NCBI RefSeq assembly: GCF_028471905.1
Contig: NZ_CP116902.1
Span: 1,648,501 to 1,712,500 of the forward strand
Reading direction: 5' to 3'
Source: Aneurinibacillus uraniidurans
GTDB lineage: Bacteria > Bacillota > Bacilli > Aneurinibacillales > Aneurinibacillaceae
DNA: 64,000 bases
The notes beneath the pieces were generated by a model, which made no database searches, was not told where the DNA came from, and saw only the letters and a list, made by a program, of their open reading frames with translations. Both the position numbers and the translations under genes were made by a program. This document shows, one piece after another, positions 24,631 to 32,891 of this stretch (within the stretch, counting starts at the first letter, position 1; every line of letters starts with the position of its first letter).

Positions 24631-26352
24631 TTAGACGCTCACCGTCTCAGTTACAAGCTGATAAGCATCACGGGCCATGATTAATTCTTCGTTCGTCGGA
24701 ATGACCATTACTTTGATCGGAGAGAACTTCGTACTAATAAAACGTTCCCCTTTAGCATGGTAGTTCGCGTCCTGATCAATGACAACACCGGCATACTCAA
24801 AGCCGCTGCAAATGCGCTCGCGAATTTCCGCACTGTTCTCACCAATCCCAGCGGTGAAAATAATCCCATCCACTCCGTGCAACCGGGCTAAATACTGACC
24901 AATATACGAATGAATGTTTTTGGTGAAATTATCAATGGCCAGCTTGCAGCGTTCGTCTCCTTCTCTGACCCCCTGGAGAATATCTCGAATGTCATTGGAC
25001 TTGCCAGAGAGTCCTAACAATCCGCTCTTCTTATTCAAAATCCCACCGACTACCCCGGATATATCGGTCTGTTCAATCTCAGCGAGGTACGGAATAATGC
25101 CTGGATCAATATTTCCGCTGCGTGTGCCCATGCTTACCCCGGAAATTGGTGTGAAGCCCATCGTAGTGTCATAGGACACCCCGTATCGGATCGCAGTCAA
25201 GGAGACGCCGTTTCCAATGTGGCAGCTAATGAGGCGCAGCTTTTCTTTAGGCAGTTCCATTAACACTTCCGCCCGTTCCATTACATAACGGTGGCTGGAT
25301 CCATGGAAGCCGTATTTACGAATTTTATAGTTCTCATAATATTCATACGGGATCGGATAAATAAACGAGGCAGGAGGCATCGTCTGGTGAAAGGCGGTAT
25401 CAAAAATCGCCACCTGCGGTATGCCAGGAAACAGCTTTTCTGACCATTCAATGCCTGCTAGATTCACCGGATTGTGCAGGGGAGCAAATGGGGTTAGTTT
25501 TTTTATGGTAGCTTTTACATTTTCGTCAATCCGGATTGATTTCGCAAAGTCTTCTCCACCGTGTACAACGCGATGCGCAATCACGTCAATCGAATACTTC
25601 TGCATGTTTTGGGCAATGGTAGATAAGGCGTGTTCATAGTCTTCTTGTTTAATATTTTCGATCACACCAGAATCAAGTAATTGCTTATTCGGCATGATAT
25701 ATAGCTTGTACTTAATCGAAGAACTGCCGCAATTAAAGAGCAGAATCGTTTTTTCTTCGACGACTTCGACTTCATGATAGGAATCGATCTTAATAATCTC
25801 GACAACATCGTCATTTTTCACACCGGATGCGTTTCCTTCATCGGTATCGACGTGAAATTCGAGTACGAAATTTTTGTTAACGCGACATAGCACGTTCTCA
25901 AGAATTAAGGAACGTTCTCCAGCTACGCGCACGCTGACGAGTTCTTTATCTTTTACCCCGATTTTAGCAGCATCTGTTTCACTCATATGAATGTGACGAG
26001 CTGCGAGAATTAATCCTTCCTGAAGGGTAACCTCACCTTTTGGTCCGATAATGGTCACGCCGGGTGTTTCTACTAAATCACCTGAATCGCGAATCGGAGG
26101 ATTGACACCTAATACATAGCCGTCTGTTTTTGAAATCTCTACCTGCGTCTGTTTTCGCTCTGGACCGAGAATGCGGACATGATGAATTTTTCCTTTTGGT
26201 CCTTTAATACTAACGGTTTCTTCTGCTGCGAATTGCCCGGTTTGTTTTAAATCTTTTGTTTTTGTGAGTTGATAGCCTTCTCCGAATAAAACATCAAGAT
26301 GCTCACGTGACAGGTGGACATGTCGATTCGAAATCCCTACTGGAACTTTCAT
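24631..26352 (-). CDS. Fused PduL-type phosphotransacylase and acetate kinase
   Basis: 573 residues with two complete enzyme domains. Residues 1-195 are a PduL phosphate acyltransferase: HVHLS with His11 and His13, HIHMS with His120 and His122, and EFHVDTDEGNA with His167 are the zinc-site residues known from PduL. Residues 201-573 are an acetate/propionate kinase: ILLFNCGSSSIKYKL, HRVVHGG, FDTAFHQTMP, RKYGFHGSSHRYV, CHIGNGVSLTA, GIGENSAEIRERI. The two steps, acyl-CoA to acyl phosphate and acyl phosphate to carboxylate plus ATP, would be carried by one polypeptide. No frameshift and no internal start with a good binding site were seen at the junction. There is no microcompartment gene nearby. 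A GGAG site precedes the ATG. Confidence 0.9.
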   Translation of the reverse strand: MKVPVGISNRHVHLSREHLDVLFGEGYQLTKTKDLKQTGQFAAEETVSIKGPKGKIHHVRILGPERKQTQVEISKTDGYVLGVNPPIRDSGDLVETPGVTIIGPKGEVTLQEGLILAARHIHMSETDAAKIGVKDKELVSVRVAGERSLILENVLCRVNKNFVLEFHVDTDEGNASGVKNDDVVEIIKIDSYHEVEVVEEKTILLFNCGSSSIKYKLYIMPNKQLLDSGVIENIKQEDYEHALSTIAQNMQKYSIDVIAHRVVHGGEDFAKSIRIDENVKATIKKLTPFAPLHNPVNLAGIEWSEKLFPGIPQVAIFDTAFHQTMPPASFIYPIPYEYYENYKIRKYGFHGSSHRYVMERAEVLMELPKEKLRLISCHIGNGVSLTAIRYGVSYDTTMGFTPISGVSMGTRSGNIDPGIIPYLAEIEQTDISGVVGGILNKKSGLLGLSGKSNDIRDILQGVREGDERCKLAIDNFTKNIHSYIGQYLARLHGVDGIIFTAGIGENSAEIRERICSGFEYAGVVIDQDANYHAKGERFISTKFSPIKVMVIPTNEELIMARDAYQLVTETVSV

Positions 26353-26556
26353 GATGCCTTCACTCCTTTTATCTCTTTGTCTGTACTCATGGTCTATGAT
26401 ATGTAAAAATCATACAGGATTCAATGAATTTCCTGTTAATCTTTTATTTCCCTTGTTAAAGATGCCCATTTTCTTCGCGTATGGGGACACTTGCCCGCCC
26501 GTAACATAATGTGGTAGGGAAGCATTACACTACATGGGAAAGTGGGGAGAATCATA

Positions 26557-26877
26557 ATGGAAGAAAACGAGCTGACGACAGAGCTAGTGAAAGAGAGAGT
26601 GGAGGAGTCAGTGAACGCAGGGGAAGAGATAAGTGGGCAAGCAGCGCCATATGCGGTGCAGCCAGTCGCATACAATTATTACGGTCATTATGGTTACTAT
26701 GACGAACGAGGTGGATTTTGGCCGATTCTGCCGTTTTTGTTCTTAATACCGTTCCTGTTCAACAATAAACAGTCGCAGTCGCAGTACGTGCTATATCCAC
26801 AACCATATCAACAACCATACCCGCAGCCATATCCACAACCATATCCATATCAAGGCTCAGGCTATCCGGGGCGATAA
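26557..26877 (+). CDS. Tyr/Pro/Gln-repeat protein with one hydrophobic segment
   Basis: A 106-residue low-complexity protein. An acidic N-terminus is followed by Tyr/Gly-rich YNYYGHYGYY, a single hydrophobic stretch (FWPILPFLFLIPFLF, about residues 55-69), and a C-terminal run of PYPQ/PYQQ repeats. Such composition is common among spore-coat or spore-surface proteins of Bacillales, but no named family is recognised. The ATG at 26557 follows GGGGAGAATCATA. It is flanked by a terminator, so monocistronic. Confidence 0.6.
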   Translation: MEENELTTELVKERVEESVNAGEEISGQAAPYAVQPVAYNYYGHYGYYDERGGFWPILPFLFLIPFLFNNKQSQSQYVLYPQPYQQPYPQPYPQPYPYQGSGYPGR

Positions 26878-26884
26878 TTCCACT

Positions 26885-26922
26885 AAAAAAGCCAGAGCAT
26901 AAGGAGTTGCTCTGACTTTTTT
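26885..26922 (+). terminator. Terminator after the Tyr/Pro-repeat gene
   Basis: A CAGAGCA-N7-TTGCTCTG stem followed by ACTTTTTT. The 190 bp beyond it, up to the leuD terminator, shows no gene or recognisable RNA. Confidence 0.8.
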
Positions 26923-27112
26923 AAATGCTTTCATCACAGTTATGAAGGGGTGTATCCAAGAACGATGGCCAGTAGTATGGATAGATGCCGGGGCAGGCTA
27001 ATGAGGAAAAGGCCGATCTCGTTCTCGTTGGTAGTTCTTATTGTAGTATAAAACATAGGTCATACGTAGTGACGACTGTCATATGACTGGTCATAATTTT
27101 AATGAGGAATCT

Positions 27113-27147
27113 AAAAAGGCGTTCTACCTCTGAGAAGTAGAACGCCC
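27113..27147 (-). terminator. Terminator of leuCD
   Basis: On the minus strand a GGCGTTCTAC / GTAGAACGCC stem followed by TTTTTAG. Confidence 0.85.
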
Positions 27148-27158
27148 TACATAACGTA

Positions 27159-27764
27159 TTATGCTTGTGTTTGATAGTAGCTTGGATAGTTCGCTTCGTA
27201 CGCTGCGATTTTGTCTTCTTGCTGAAGGGTGATCCCGATATCGTCAAGACCGTTCAGCAGGCAATGACGACGGTATTCGTTCACCTGGAACGGAATTACG
27301 AGACCGTTTTTGTCACTAATCGTGTTCGCTTCCAGATCAACAGTCAGTTCATAGCCTTCTGTTGCCGTGTTTTTGAACAGCTGGTCTACGGTTTCTTCCG
27401 GTAATACGATTGGCAGGATGCCATTTTTGAAGCAGTTGTTGTGGAAGATGTCCGCAAACGACGGCGCGATGACGACTTTGAAGCCGTAGTCGAGCAGTGC
27501 CCACGGTGCGTGCTCACGAGAGGAGCCGCAGCCGAAGTTGTTGCGTGCGATCAAAATTTGCGATCCGGAATAGCGCGGCTTGTTCAGCTCGAAATCCGGG
27601 TTCACATTTTCTTGCTCATCAAAACGCCATTCATAAAACAGGAACTGGCCGAATCCAGTGCGTTCAATACGTTTTAAGAATTGTTTTGGAATGATTGCAT
27701 CTGTATCTACGTTTACGCGGTCGAGTGGAGAAACCACGCTTGTGACTGATTTAAATGGTTCCAT
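27159..27764 (-). CDS. leuD: 3-isopropylmalate dehydratase small subunit (LeuD)
   Basis: A 201-residue small subunit that completes isopropylmalate isomerase (2- to 3-isopropylmalate) in leucine synthesis. Swivel-domain motifs: [23 protein letters not shown] near residues 18-40, [38 protein letters not shown] near 70-107. Length is standard. It overlaps leuC by 14 bp, so translation is coupled. leuA and leuB are not in the window. Confidence 0.95.
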   Translation of the reverse strand: MEPFKSVTSVVSPLDRVNVDTDAIIPKQFLKRIERTGFGQFLFYEWRFDEQENVNPDFELNKPRYSGSQILIARNNFGCGSSREHAPWALLDYGFKVVIAPSFADIFHNNCFKNGILPIVLPEETVDQLFKNTATEGYELTVDLEANTISDKNGLVIPFQVNEYRRHCLLNGLDDIGITLQQEDKIAAYEANYPSYYQTQA

Positions 27765-29190
27765 GTGCGTTTACCTCCGTTTCTTTTACTTCCCAGTTGC
27801 GGACATCAACGAAACGTCCAGCGATTGCCGCAGCCACAGCCATCTCAGGGCTAACAAGGTGTGTGCGTCCGCCGCGTCCTTGACGTCCTTCAAAGTTGCG
27901 GTTCGATGTAGAAGCACAGCGCTCGCCTGGTGAGAGAACGTCTGGATTCATTGCCAGACACATGCTGCATCCTGGTTCGCGCCATTCAAAACCTGCGGCA
28001 GTAAAGATGTGGTGCAGACCTTCTGCTTCTGCTTGTTCTTTTACCATACCGGAGCCTGGTACGACGATTGCATTTACGGTTGATGCTACTTTATAGCCAT
28101 TCGCGATTTTAGCAGCGGCACGCAAGTCTTCGATGCGGCCATTCGTACAGGAGCCGATGAATACACGGTCGATTTCAATTTCCGTGATTGGAGTGTGTGG
28201 TGCGATACCCATGTATGCAATCGCATTTTCTGTTGCTTTGCGGTCATTGATATTCTCGAAATCTTCTGGAGCTGGAACAACACCCGTTACGCCAGTTCCC
28301 ATGCCTGGGCTTGTGCCCCATGTTACTTGTGGCTCGATGGAAGCGGCTTCAATGACAACGCGTCGGTCGTATTCAGCGCCTTCATCTGTGCGAAGGTCTT
28401 TCCATGCATCCAGTGCTTTGTCCCATTCAGCGCCTTGTGGTGCATAGCGGCGGCCTTCAAGGTAGGCAAATGTTGTTTCATCCGGTGCGATCAGGCCAGC
28501 GCGAGCGCCTGCTTCGATCGACATGTTACAAACAGTCATACGTTCTTCCATTGTCAGGTTGCGAATCGCTTCGCCCGTGTATTCAATGACATAGCCAGTT
28601 GCAAAGTCTGTACCCCATTTAGCGATGATCGCAAGAATAAGGTCTTTTGCTGTTACGCCAAGCGGCAGTGGACCGTCTACGTGAACTTCGAGTGTTTTTG
28701 GTTTTTGCTGCTGCAGACATTGGGTAGCGAGTACGTGTTCCACTTCGCTTGTACCGATGCCGAATGCGAGTGCGCCGAATGCGCCGTGTGTTGATGTATG
28801 GCTGTCGCCGCATACAATTGTTTTACCTGGATGAGTCAAGCCGAGCTCAGGTCCCATAACGTGAACAACACCTTGTTCTTTGCTGTCGAGACCGAACAGC
28901 GTAACGCCGAATTCCGCACAGTTCTGGTTGAGTGTCTCGATTTGCTGCTTGGAGATCGGATCAGCGATTGGCAGCGAGCGGTCAGTAGTTGGTACGTTAT
29001 GGTCAATCGTTGCAAATGTACGGTCCGGGCGACGGACTTTACGACCTGTCAGGCGAAGTCCTTCAAACGCCTGCGGTGAAGTTACTTCGTGTACGAGCTG
29101 GAGATCAATATATAACAAGCTTGGCTTATTTTCTTCTGCGGAGATAACGTGGTTATCCCAGATTTTTTGAAACAAAGTGCGAGGTTGCAT
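27751..29190 (-). CDS. leuC: 3-isopropylmalate dehydratase large subunit (LeuC)
   Basis: A 479-residue aconitase-family subunit that carries the [4Fe-4S] cluster. The cluster cysteines are visible in [14 protein letters not shown] (near 348) and in [11 protein letters not shown] (near 410-415). [32 protein letters not shown] near 130-160 is diagnostic. The gene is divergent from a LysR regulator, with 144 bp between the two start codons. No T-box leader is present in that gap, so control by the divergent regulator is more likely than tRNA-sensing. Confidence 0.95.
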   Translation of the reverse strand: MQPRTLFQKIWDNHVISAEENKPSLLYIDLQLVHEVTSPQAFEGLRLTGRKVRRPDRTFATIDHNVPTTDRSLPIADPISKQQIETLNQNCAEFGVTLFGLDSKEQGVVHVMGPELGLTHPGKTIVCGDSHTSTHGAFGALAFGIGTSEVEHVLATQCLQQQKPKTLEVHVDGPLPLGVTAKDLILAIIAKWGTDFATGYVIEYTGEAIRNLTMEERMTVCNMSIEAGARAGLIAPDETTFAYLEGRRYAPQGAEWDKALDAWKDLRTDEGAEYDRRVVIEAASIEPQVTWGTSPGMGTGVTGVVPAPEDFENINDRKATENAIAYMGIAPHTPITEIEIDRVFIGSCTNGRIEDLRAAAKIANGYKVASTVNAIVVPGSGMVKEQAEAEGLHHIFTAAGFEWREPGCSMCLAMNPDVLSPGERCASTSNRNFEGRQGRGGRTHLVSPEMAVAAAIAGRFVDVRNWEVKETEVNAHGTI

Positions 29191-29277
29191 TCATCTCTCC
29201 CCTTTTTTGTTTGTTTATCACAACTTTTTTGAATCTTTATATAAGTTTTAACATAGAAAAATAAAATGTTCAAAGAT

Positions 29278-29310
29278 ATAATATTTATATATCTCATAGG
29301 TGATACCTAT
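29278..29310 (+). promoter_or_regulatory. TATAAT box and LysR-type palindrome between leuC and the LysR gene
   Basis: TATAAT at about 29278-29283 and a perfect palindrome ATAGGT-GAT-ACCTAT at 29296-29310. The latter fits the LysR consensus ATA-N9-TAT (T-N11-A). It lies in the leader of the LysR gene, as expected for autoregulation, and in the shared region with leuC. Confidence 0.6.
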
Positions 29311-29334
29311 AAAGGAGAGGGGAGGAATGTAGAA

Positions 29335-30243
29335 GTGGAATTGCGTCAATTGTTGTATGCCGTTACGATTGCGGAGGAAAAAAGCTTTTCAAAGGCGGCT
29401 GAGAAGCTGCACTTAGCCCAGCCTTCCCTTAGCCAGCAGATTGCGAAACTGGAAAAGGAATTGGATGTCATATTGTTTGAGCGATCAACGAGTTCGGTTC
29501 GGTTAACGGATGCGGGGGAGCGTTTTTTTACTTCGGCGCTAAACATCTTAGATGGGGTGGAGCAGCTGCGCAAGGAAATGCAGGATGTAGCTGCCCTTAC
29601 GAAAGGTGGGCTTACGCTTGGCAGTCTGCCGATGACCGGAGCGCATATTTTACCGCTTTTGCTGCCGGAGTTCGCAAAGCGGTATCCAGGGATTGATGTG
29701 CGCCTGGTCGAGGAGGCCACACGTTCGCTTGAACAGTTAACCGCACGCGGCACGGCAGAGATGAGTTTGCTGACGCTACCGGTACAGGATGCAAACCTGG
29801 AATGGGAAGAACTGCTCGATGAGGAGATTTGTCTCGCGGTTCCGCCTGCACACGAGTTGGCGGGTAGGCGAGAGGTGAAGATGCGGGAGCTTGATGAGGA
29901 GCCATTCATTATGTTGAAAAAAGGACAGGGCTTCCGGCAGGTCGTGGAGCGCTGGTGTATGGAAGCTGGATTTGCGCCCCGGATCGTGTTCGAGAGCAGT
30001 AACATTGAGACAGTGCAGTCGCTTGTGGCTGCCGGAATGGGGATCGCATTCGTGCCGCGTCTGCTTGCACACAAGTACCCACGCAATCATACTGGACCTG
30101 CGTATGTGCGGCTGACAGAGCCGCGCCCGTACCGCACGCTCGTACTGGCTTTTCGGCGCGGACGTTATCGTTCGCGGGCAGCGCAAGCATTTTTGGATAC
30201 GGCACGGGATGTACTCCAAGCTGTGCGTATGGAAGAAGTTTAG
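29335..30243 (+). CDS. LysR-family transcriptional regulator
   Basis: 302 residues. The N-terminal winged helix-turn-helix is at 1-62 (LRQLLYAVTIAEEKSFSKAAEKLHLAQPSLSQQIAKLEKELDVILFER). The effector-binding domain runs from about 90 to 295 and contains GGLTLGSLPMTGAHILPLLLPEFAKRYPGIDV and LVAAGMGIAFVPRLLA. The CynR/CatM-like style suggests a small organic effector. Being divergent from leuCD, it probably regulates leucine synthesis, but this is inference. The GTG at 29335 is preferred over the upstream frame start at 29266 because GGGGAGGAATGTAGAA precedes it and LysR proteins begin with M-E-L-R-Q-L. Confidence 0.88.
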   Translation: MELRQLLYAVTIAEEKSFSKAAEKLHLAQPSLSQQIAKLEKELDVILFERSTSSVRLTDAGERFFTSALNILDGVEQLRKEMQDVAALTKGGLTLGSLPMTGAHILPLLLPEFAKRYPGIDVRLVEEATRSLEQLTARGTAEMSLLTLPVQDANLEWEELLDEEICLAVPPAHELAGRREVKMRELDEEPFIMLKKGQGFRQVVERWCMEAGFAPRIVFESSNIETVQSLVAAGMGIAFVPRLLAHKYPRNHTGPAYVRLTEPRPYRTLVLAFRRGRYRSRAAQAFLDTARDVLQAVRMEEV

Positions 30244-30303
30244 GTAGAAGTAAGGTACGTACTCATAGTAGAATAGAAGAAAAGTTAGGAGAGGTGACCA
30301 GCT

Positions 30304-30720
30304 TTGTTTTACGCTGTACTTACGCTTCATCTCGTTGCGGTAGTGTCCAAGCTTGCCATTCTGTTCTTCATACCGCGTCTCAAAACTGTGGAACAGGTGC
30401 GCCGCCTGTATGCCGCCTATCGCAAGTGGGACATTGTCGCTGATGTTCTGCTCTGGGCAACTGGACTGGCGTTTTTCTTTGTCACATCATTCGCATTTTT
30501 ATTGCAATGGTGGCTTATTATTTCCATGCTCTTATATACATTTGTATTTTACCTGCTTAAGCGCTTTCTTATGCGCGGCCTGGCCGAAGTGGCAGAAAGC
30601 CGCAAAGTATTTGCGGAGAAGGAGCTTAAATCGCTACGTTTTCAAAACGTGTGTGTCGGGATTTTTTCCGTGTTTCTCATTGGGTGTATCGGGGTTATGA
30701 TGATGACCAAGCCTTTCTAG
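30304..30720 (+). CDS. Small integral membrane protein, four predicted TM segments
   Basis: 138 residues. Hydrophobic segments lie near 3-24, 48-66, 68-86 and 115-134, with Arg/Lys-rich loops (RLKTVEQVRRLYAAYRK, RFLMRGLAEVAESRK). It looks like a small bundle of the DUF2269 kind, but I cannot name it. The start is TTG behind GGAGAGGTGACC. It follows the LysR gene by 60 bp and may be co-transcribed. The transcript can end at repeat module T2, immediately downstream. Confidence 0.6.
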   Translation: MFYAVLTLHLVAVVSKLAILFFIPRLKTVEQVRRLYAAYRKWDIVADVLLWATGLAFFFVTSFAFLLQWWLIISMLLYTFVFYLLKRFLMRGLAEVAESRKVFAEKELKSLRFQNVCVGIFSVFLIGCIGVMMMTKPF

Positions 30721-30727
30721 TACGAGC

Positions 30728-30800
30728 AAGAAGGAAGCTGTTCCAAAAGCCAGAACATGGCGAACGGAGCAGCTTTTTTTGTAGAATCGACAACGTGTGG
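30728..30800 (+). repeat. Module T copy 2 (terminator-like repeat)
   Basis: A GAAGCTGTTCC ... GGAGCAGCTTTTTTTG hairpin, then TAGAATCGACAACGTGTGG. It probably terminates the membrane-protein transcript and forms the left end of the composite T2-R3-B2-R4 block. Confidence 0.75.
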
Positions 30801-31030
30801 TGGGAGGGAGTGGGAGAAGGGAGGAGCCGTTCGCTTCGGTACGCTTACAGGGAAGCTTATGCTGTCCGCTCTGGGAGCTCGTCGAACGTGCCCGCAAAGA
30901 AAAGCCCGTGATGTTGATTCACCGAAGAATTGCGGGCAAAAGCTCGTTCGCCGATCTCCCTCCGCTGAGTAGGCGCGTACAGGTGCTCTCTTGTTCCTCC
31001 CTTCTCCCACTCCCCGCACAACGTTTCGGT
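30795..31030 (+). repeat. R3: nested-palindrome interspersed element (plus orientation)
   Basis: Outer arms at 30806-30827 and 30993-31014 pair over 22 positions, with one G-U-type difference. The inner hairpin TGCCCGCAA / TTGCGGGCA surrounds a loop that itself contains GTGA-N7-TCAC. Closest relative in the window is R1, then R6 in the opposite orientation. Confidence 0.8.
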
Positions 31031-31039
31031 TTACAAAAA

Positions 31040-31135
31040 ACATGCACGCCAAAATGGATTTGCCCAGGTAGCCACTGGCTTTTCGCAAGACCGCTTCCTT
31101 ATTTTTTACCTGCATAGCAAAGCTCAGGCCCTTGA
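31040..31135 (+). repeat. Module B copy 2
   Basis: Contains ATGGATTTGCCCAGGTAGCC, an approximate palindrome CTGGCTTTTCGCAAGACC, and TTATTTTTTACCTGCATAGC with AAAGCTCAGG. Matches B1, B3 (inverse) and B4 (inverse). It separates R3 from R4. Confidence 0.7.
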
Positions 31136-31149
31136 TTTTTCTTAATGAT

Positions 31150-31384
31150 GTTTTTACCAAAGTATGCTAGGAGCGGGATCGGGTGGGCCAACGGAACGCC
31201 TGTACGCGACTCTCAGCGGAAGGGGCTGGTTTTGCCCACAACGCTTCGATGCATATACATCGTGGGAATCTTTTGTGGGCGAGTTCGTCTGGCCCCTGAA
31301 GCGGACAGCCTCTACTTCGTAGCGAGCGTACCAAGTGACGAGGCCTCGTCCGATCCCGCTCCTCAACCACACTTTGGTGAAAAC
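31150..31384 (-). repeat. R4: nested-palindrome interspersed element (minus orientation)
   Basis: The terminal inverted repeats are the clearest of the family: ACCAAAGT (31156-31163) with ACTTTGGT (31371-31378), extendable to GTTTT/AAAAC with one mismatch. The next arm AGGAGCGGGATCGG (31169-31182) pairs perfectly with 31350-31363. The inner hairpin is TGCCCACAA / TTGTGGGC. It lies between convergent gene ends. Confidence 0.8.
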
Positions 31385-31435
31385 CTCCACCAAGAAAGAA
31401 AAGGCTGCCTCAGTCTTTGAGACAGCCTCTTTCGT

Positions 31436-32317
31436 TTACTCGCTACTTTCCTCCCGCGCGGCAATCAGGATGCCTGCGGCAATGCAAATTCCACCTGCAA
31501 GAAACGCTAGACTGAGGTGTTCGTTCAGCAGAAGCCAGCCGAGTAAGGCACCGACAACCGGCTGAAAGAAGAAAAACAGAGATGCATATCCAGCGCTCAC
31601 CAGTTCCAAGCCTTTGTTCCATAAGAAGAACGCACCTGCTGTGGAGACGATACCGAGATACAAGATACCTGCAAGTACAAGCGGATCACTTACGTCCGGG
31701 CGACTGCCCGATAACCATTCTCCTACCATGAAAGGCGTGGTAAACAACCAGCCGAACAAAATGCTGTACGTAGTAATCGCAAGAGAAGAATGGCGGGTAG
31801 ACGCTTTGCGGACGTATACCGACATAAGGGCCCATGTGACTGCTGCCCCAAGCAGAGTCGCATTGCCTGTGAAACTTCCACCCGTCTCTCCCTGACCAAC
31901 AATAACGAGTACACCTGCTGTAGATAGCAGGAGCGCGATCATCTTGCGTACTGTGACCGTTTCACCAAGCACGAAACGTGCAAATAAAATCATAAAAGCC
32001 GGCGAAGCAGATGTCAGCAGCGCTCCCATGTGAGCATTGGACAGCTTCGTGCCAACAAACTGCAGCGAAATGGAAACGAAATACCCGATAAAGCCAATCC
32101 AGGCAAATAGCAGCCAGTCACGTCCGGTTAACACAGGGCGTGAGCGTTCTTTCATGCGCAGCAAGGCCAGTAGAATAAAAAACGCAATGGCATATCGCAA
32201 CCACACAAGCGTTAGGGGTGACACAAAAGTAAGGACAACTTTGCTTACTACATACATTCCGCCCCAGATGCTTGCAGCGAGTGATAGGCAAATCGCACCG
32301 ATCCATGATGAATTCAT
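31436..32317 (-). CDS. EamA/DMT-family transporter (first copy)
   Basis: A 293-residue inner-membrane protein with ten predicted TM helices in two EamA repeats (about 5-138 and 150-288). Signatures: AASIWGGMYVVSKVVL near 12, PLTLVWLRYAIAFFILLALL near 34, and LELVSAGYASLFFFFQPVVGALLGWLLLNEHLS near 240-270. It is probably an exporter of metabolites or amino acids; substrate unknown. The ATG at 32317 has CGGAGG 9 bases upstream; the frame opens earlier at 32350 without a site. A 16-codon upstream ORF and strong hairpin lie in its leader (32360-32445). Confidence 0.85.
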   Translation of the reverse strand: MNSSWIGAICLSLAASIWGGMYVVSKVVLTFVSPLTLVWLRYAIAFFILLALLRMKERSRPVLTGRDWLLFAWIGFIGYFVSISLQFVGTKLSNAHMGALLTSASPAFMILFARFVLGETVTVRKMIALLLSTAGVLVIVGQGETGGSFTGNATLLGAAVTWALMSVYVRKASTRHSSLAITTYSILFGWLFTTPFMVGEWLSGSRPDVSDPLVLAGILYLGIVSTAGAFFLWNKGLELVSAGYASLFFFFQPVVGALLGWLLLNEHLSLAFLAGGICIAAGILIAAREESSE

Positions 32318-32343
32318 ATACAATATCCTCCGTCCGTAGTATG

Positions 32344-32457
32344 GAATCACTGTGAATCCACAGACGGGGAATGTAAGAGTCGCTCCCCGTCTGTTTAGAA
32401 ACGGAGAACAGGCTGATCGTTTTCAAAAAGTGAAGAAAACAGCATAGGAACACCTCA
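32344..32457 (-). promoter_or_regulatory. Candidate leader peptide and hairpin upstream of the EamA gene
   Basis: On the minus strand a GTGAGGTG site (about 32450-32457) precedes ATG at 32445 and a 16-codon ORF (MLFSSLFENDQPVLRF) ending at 32395. One base after the stop, an 11-bp stem ACAGACGGGGA (32394-32384 arm) pairs with 32370-32360. A near-perfect 17-bp palindrome (32344-32360, GGAATCACTGTGAATCC-like) follows. The arrangement resembles translation-coupled leader regulation of transporters. No T tract follows the stem, so classical attenuation is not shown. Confidence 0.4.
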
Positions 32458-32515
32458 CTTGTTTTTCTTTTAGTCTAGCAAACAAGGAGAGGATAGGAAA
32501 TAGAGAAAGTTGCTG

Positions 32516-32734
32516 TTAGTTTACCCAGGTTGCGACGATGTGTTTGGCTTCATCCACCTGATCCGGGTGGACGTATAAAGCTGTTTGCTTTACGCATGTC
32601 ACATGGATCCCGTGTTCTTCTAAACGCTGCTGCATAGCATGCAGACGAAAATCATTTCGGTCAAGAAAAATAGCAATTGAGTCCGTATTGGGTCTCGCTG
32701 AAGGTTTGAATAAGTTTCGTAATGTTTTAAACAT
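32516..32734 (-). CDS. Small hypothetical protein, 72 aa
   Basis: A short basic N-terminus (FKTLRNLFKPSAR) precedes a compact alpha/beta segment: SIAIFLDRNDFRLHAMQQRLEEHGIHVTCVKQTALYVHPDQVDEAKHIVATW. It is ferredoxin-like in pattern, similar in style to DUF2007-type signal proteins. It could bind a small ligand or protein; function unknown. The ATG follows GGCAGGGATAGT. It sits at the boundary of the TnpB element. Confidence 0.5.
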   Translation of the reverse strand: MFKTLRNLFKPSARPNTDSIAIFLDRNDFRLHAMQQRLEEHGIHVTCVKQTALYVHPDQVDEAKHIVATWVN

Positions 32735-32759
32735 ACTATCCCTGCCACTTAAAACATAG

Positions 32760-32890
32760 ACAAATATCCATGTTAAGAGTTTTCCTGCTTCATCCTGTCC
32801 CGCCTCGCCACTTGCTCGCTATTACGGTTTGTTTGACAGTCCACAAGGCGTAAATTCCCGACTGGCCATCGGTACATATACACCGCTTTG
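32760..32890 (-). ncRNA. Candidate omega RNA / right end of the TnpB element
   Basis: The 130 bp downstream of tnpB on the minus strand contain the conserved-looking tail of IS1341-type elements (GACTGTCAAACAAACCGTAA, then TAGCGAGCAAGTGGCGAGGC and GACAGGATGAAGCAGGAAAA). In TnpB systems the guide RNA scaffold lies in and after the 3' end of tnpB, and the guide is read from DNA just beyond the right end. The exact boundary, probably near 32770-32785, cannot be fixed by eye. Confidence 0.5.
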
Positions 32891-32891
32891 T

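Noticed and set aside
26923-27112. Small RNA downstream of the Tyr/Pro-repeat gene
   Set aside because: No promoter plus terminator pair could be identified.
29191-29334. T-box leader of leuC
   Set aside because: The region is too short and has no specifier-loop or antiterminator bulge sequence.
30717-31160. Long ORFs inside the R3-B2 repeat region and similar ORFs at 42828-43133 and 43795-44436
   Set aside because: They lie across palindromic repeats, lack proper binding sites and have different reading frames in different copies; no conserved protein is implied.
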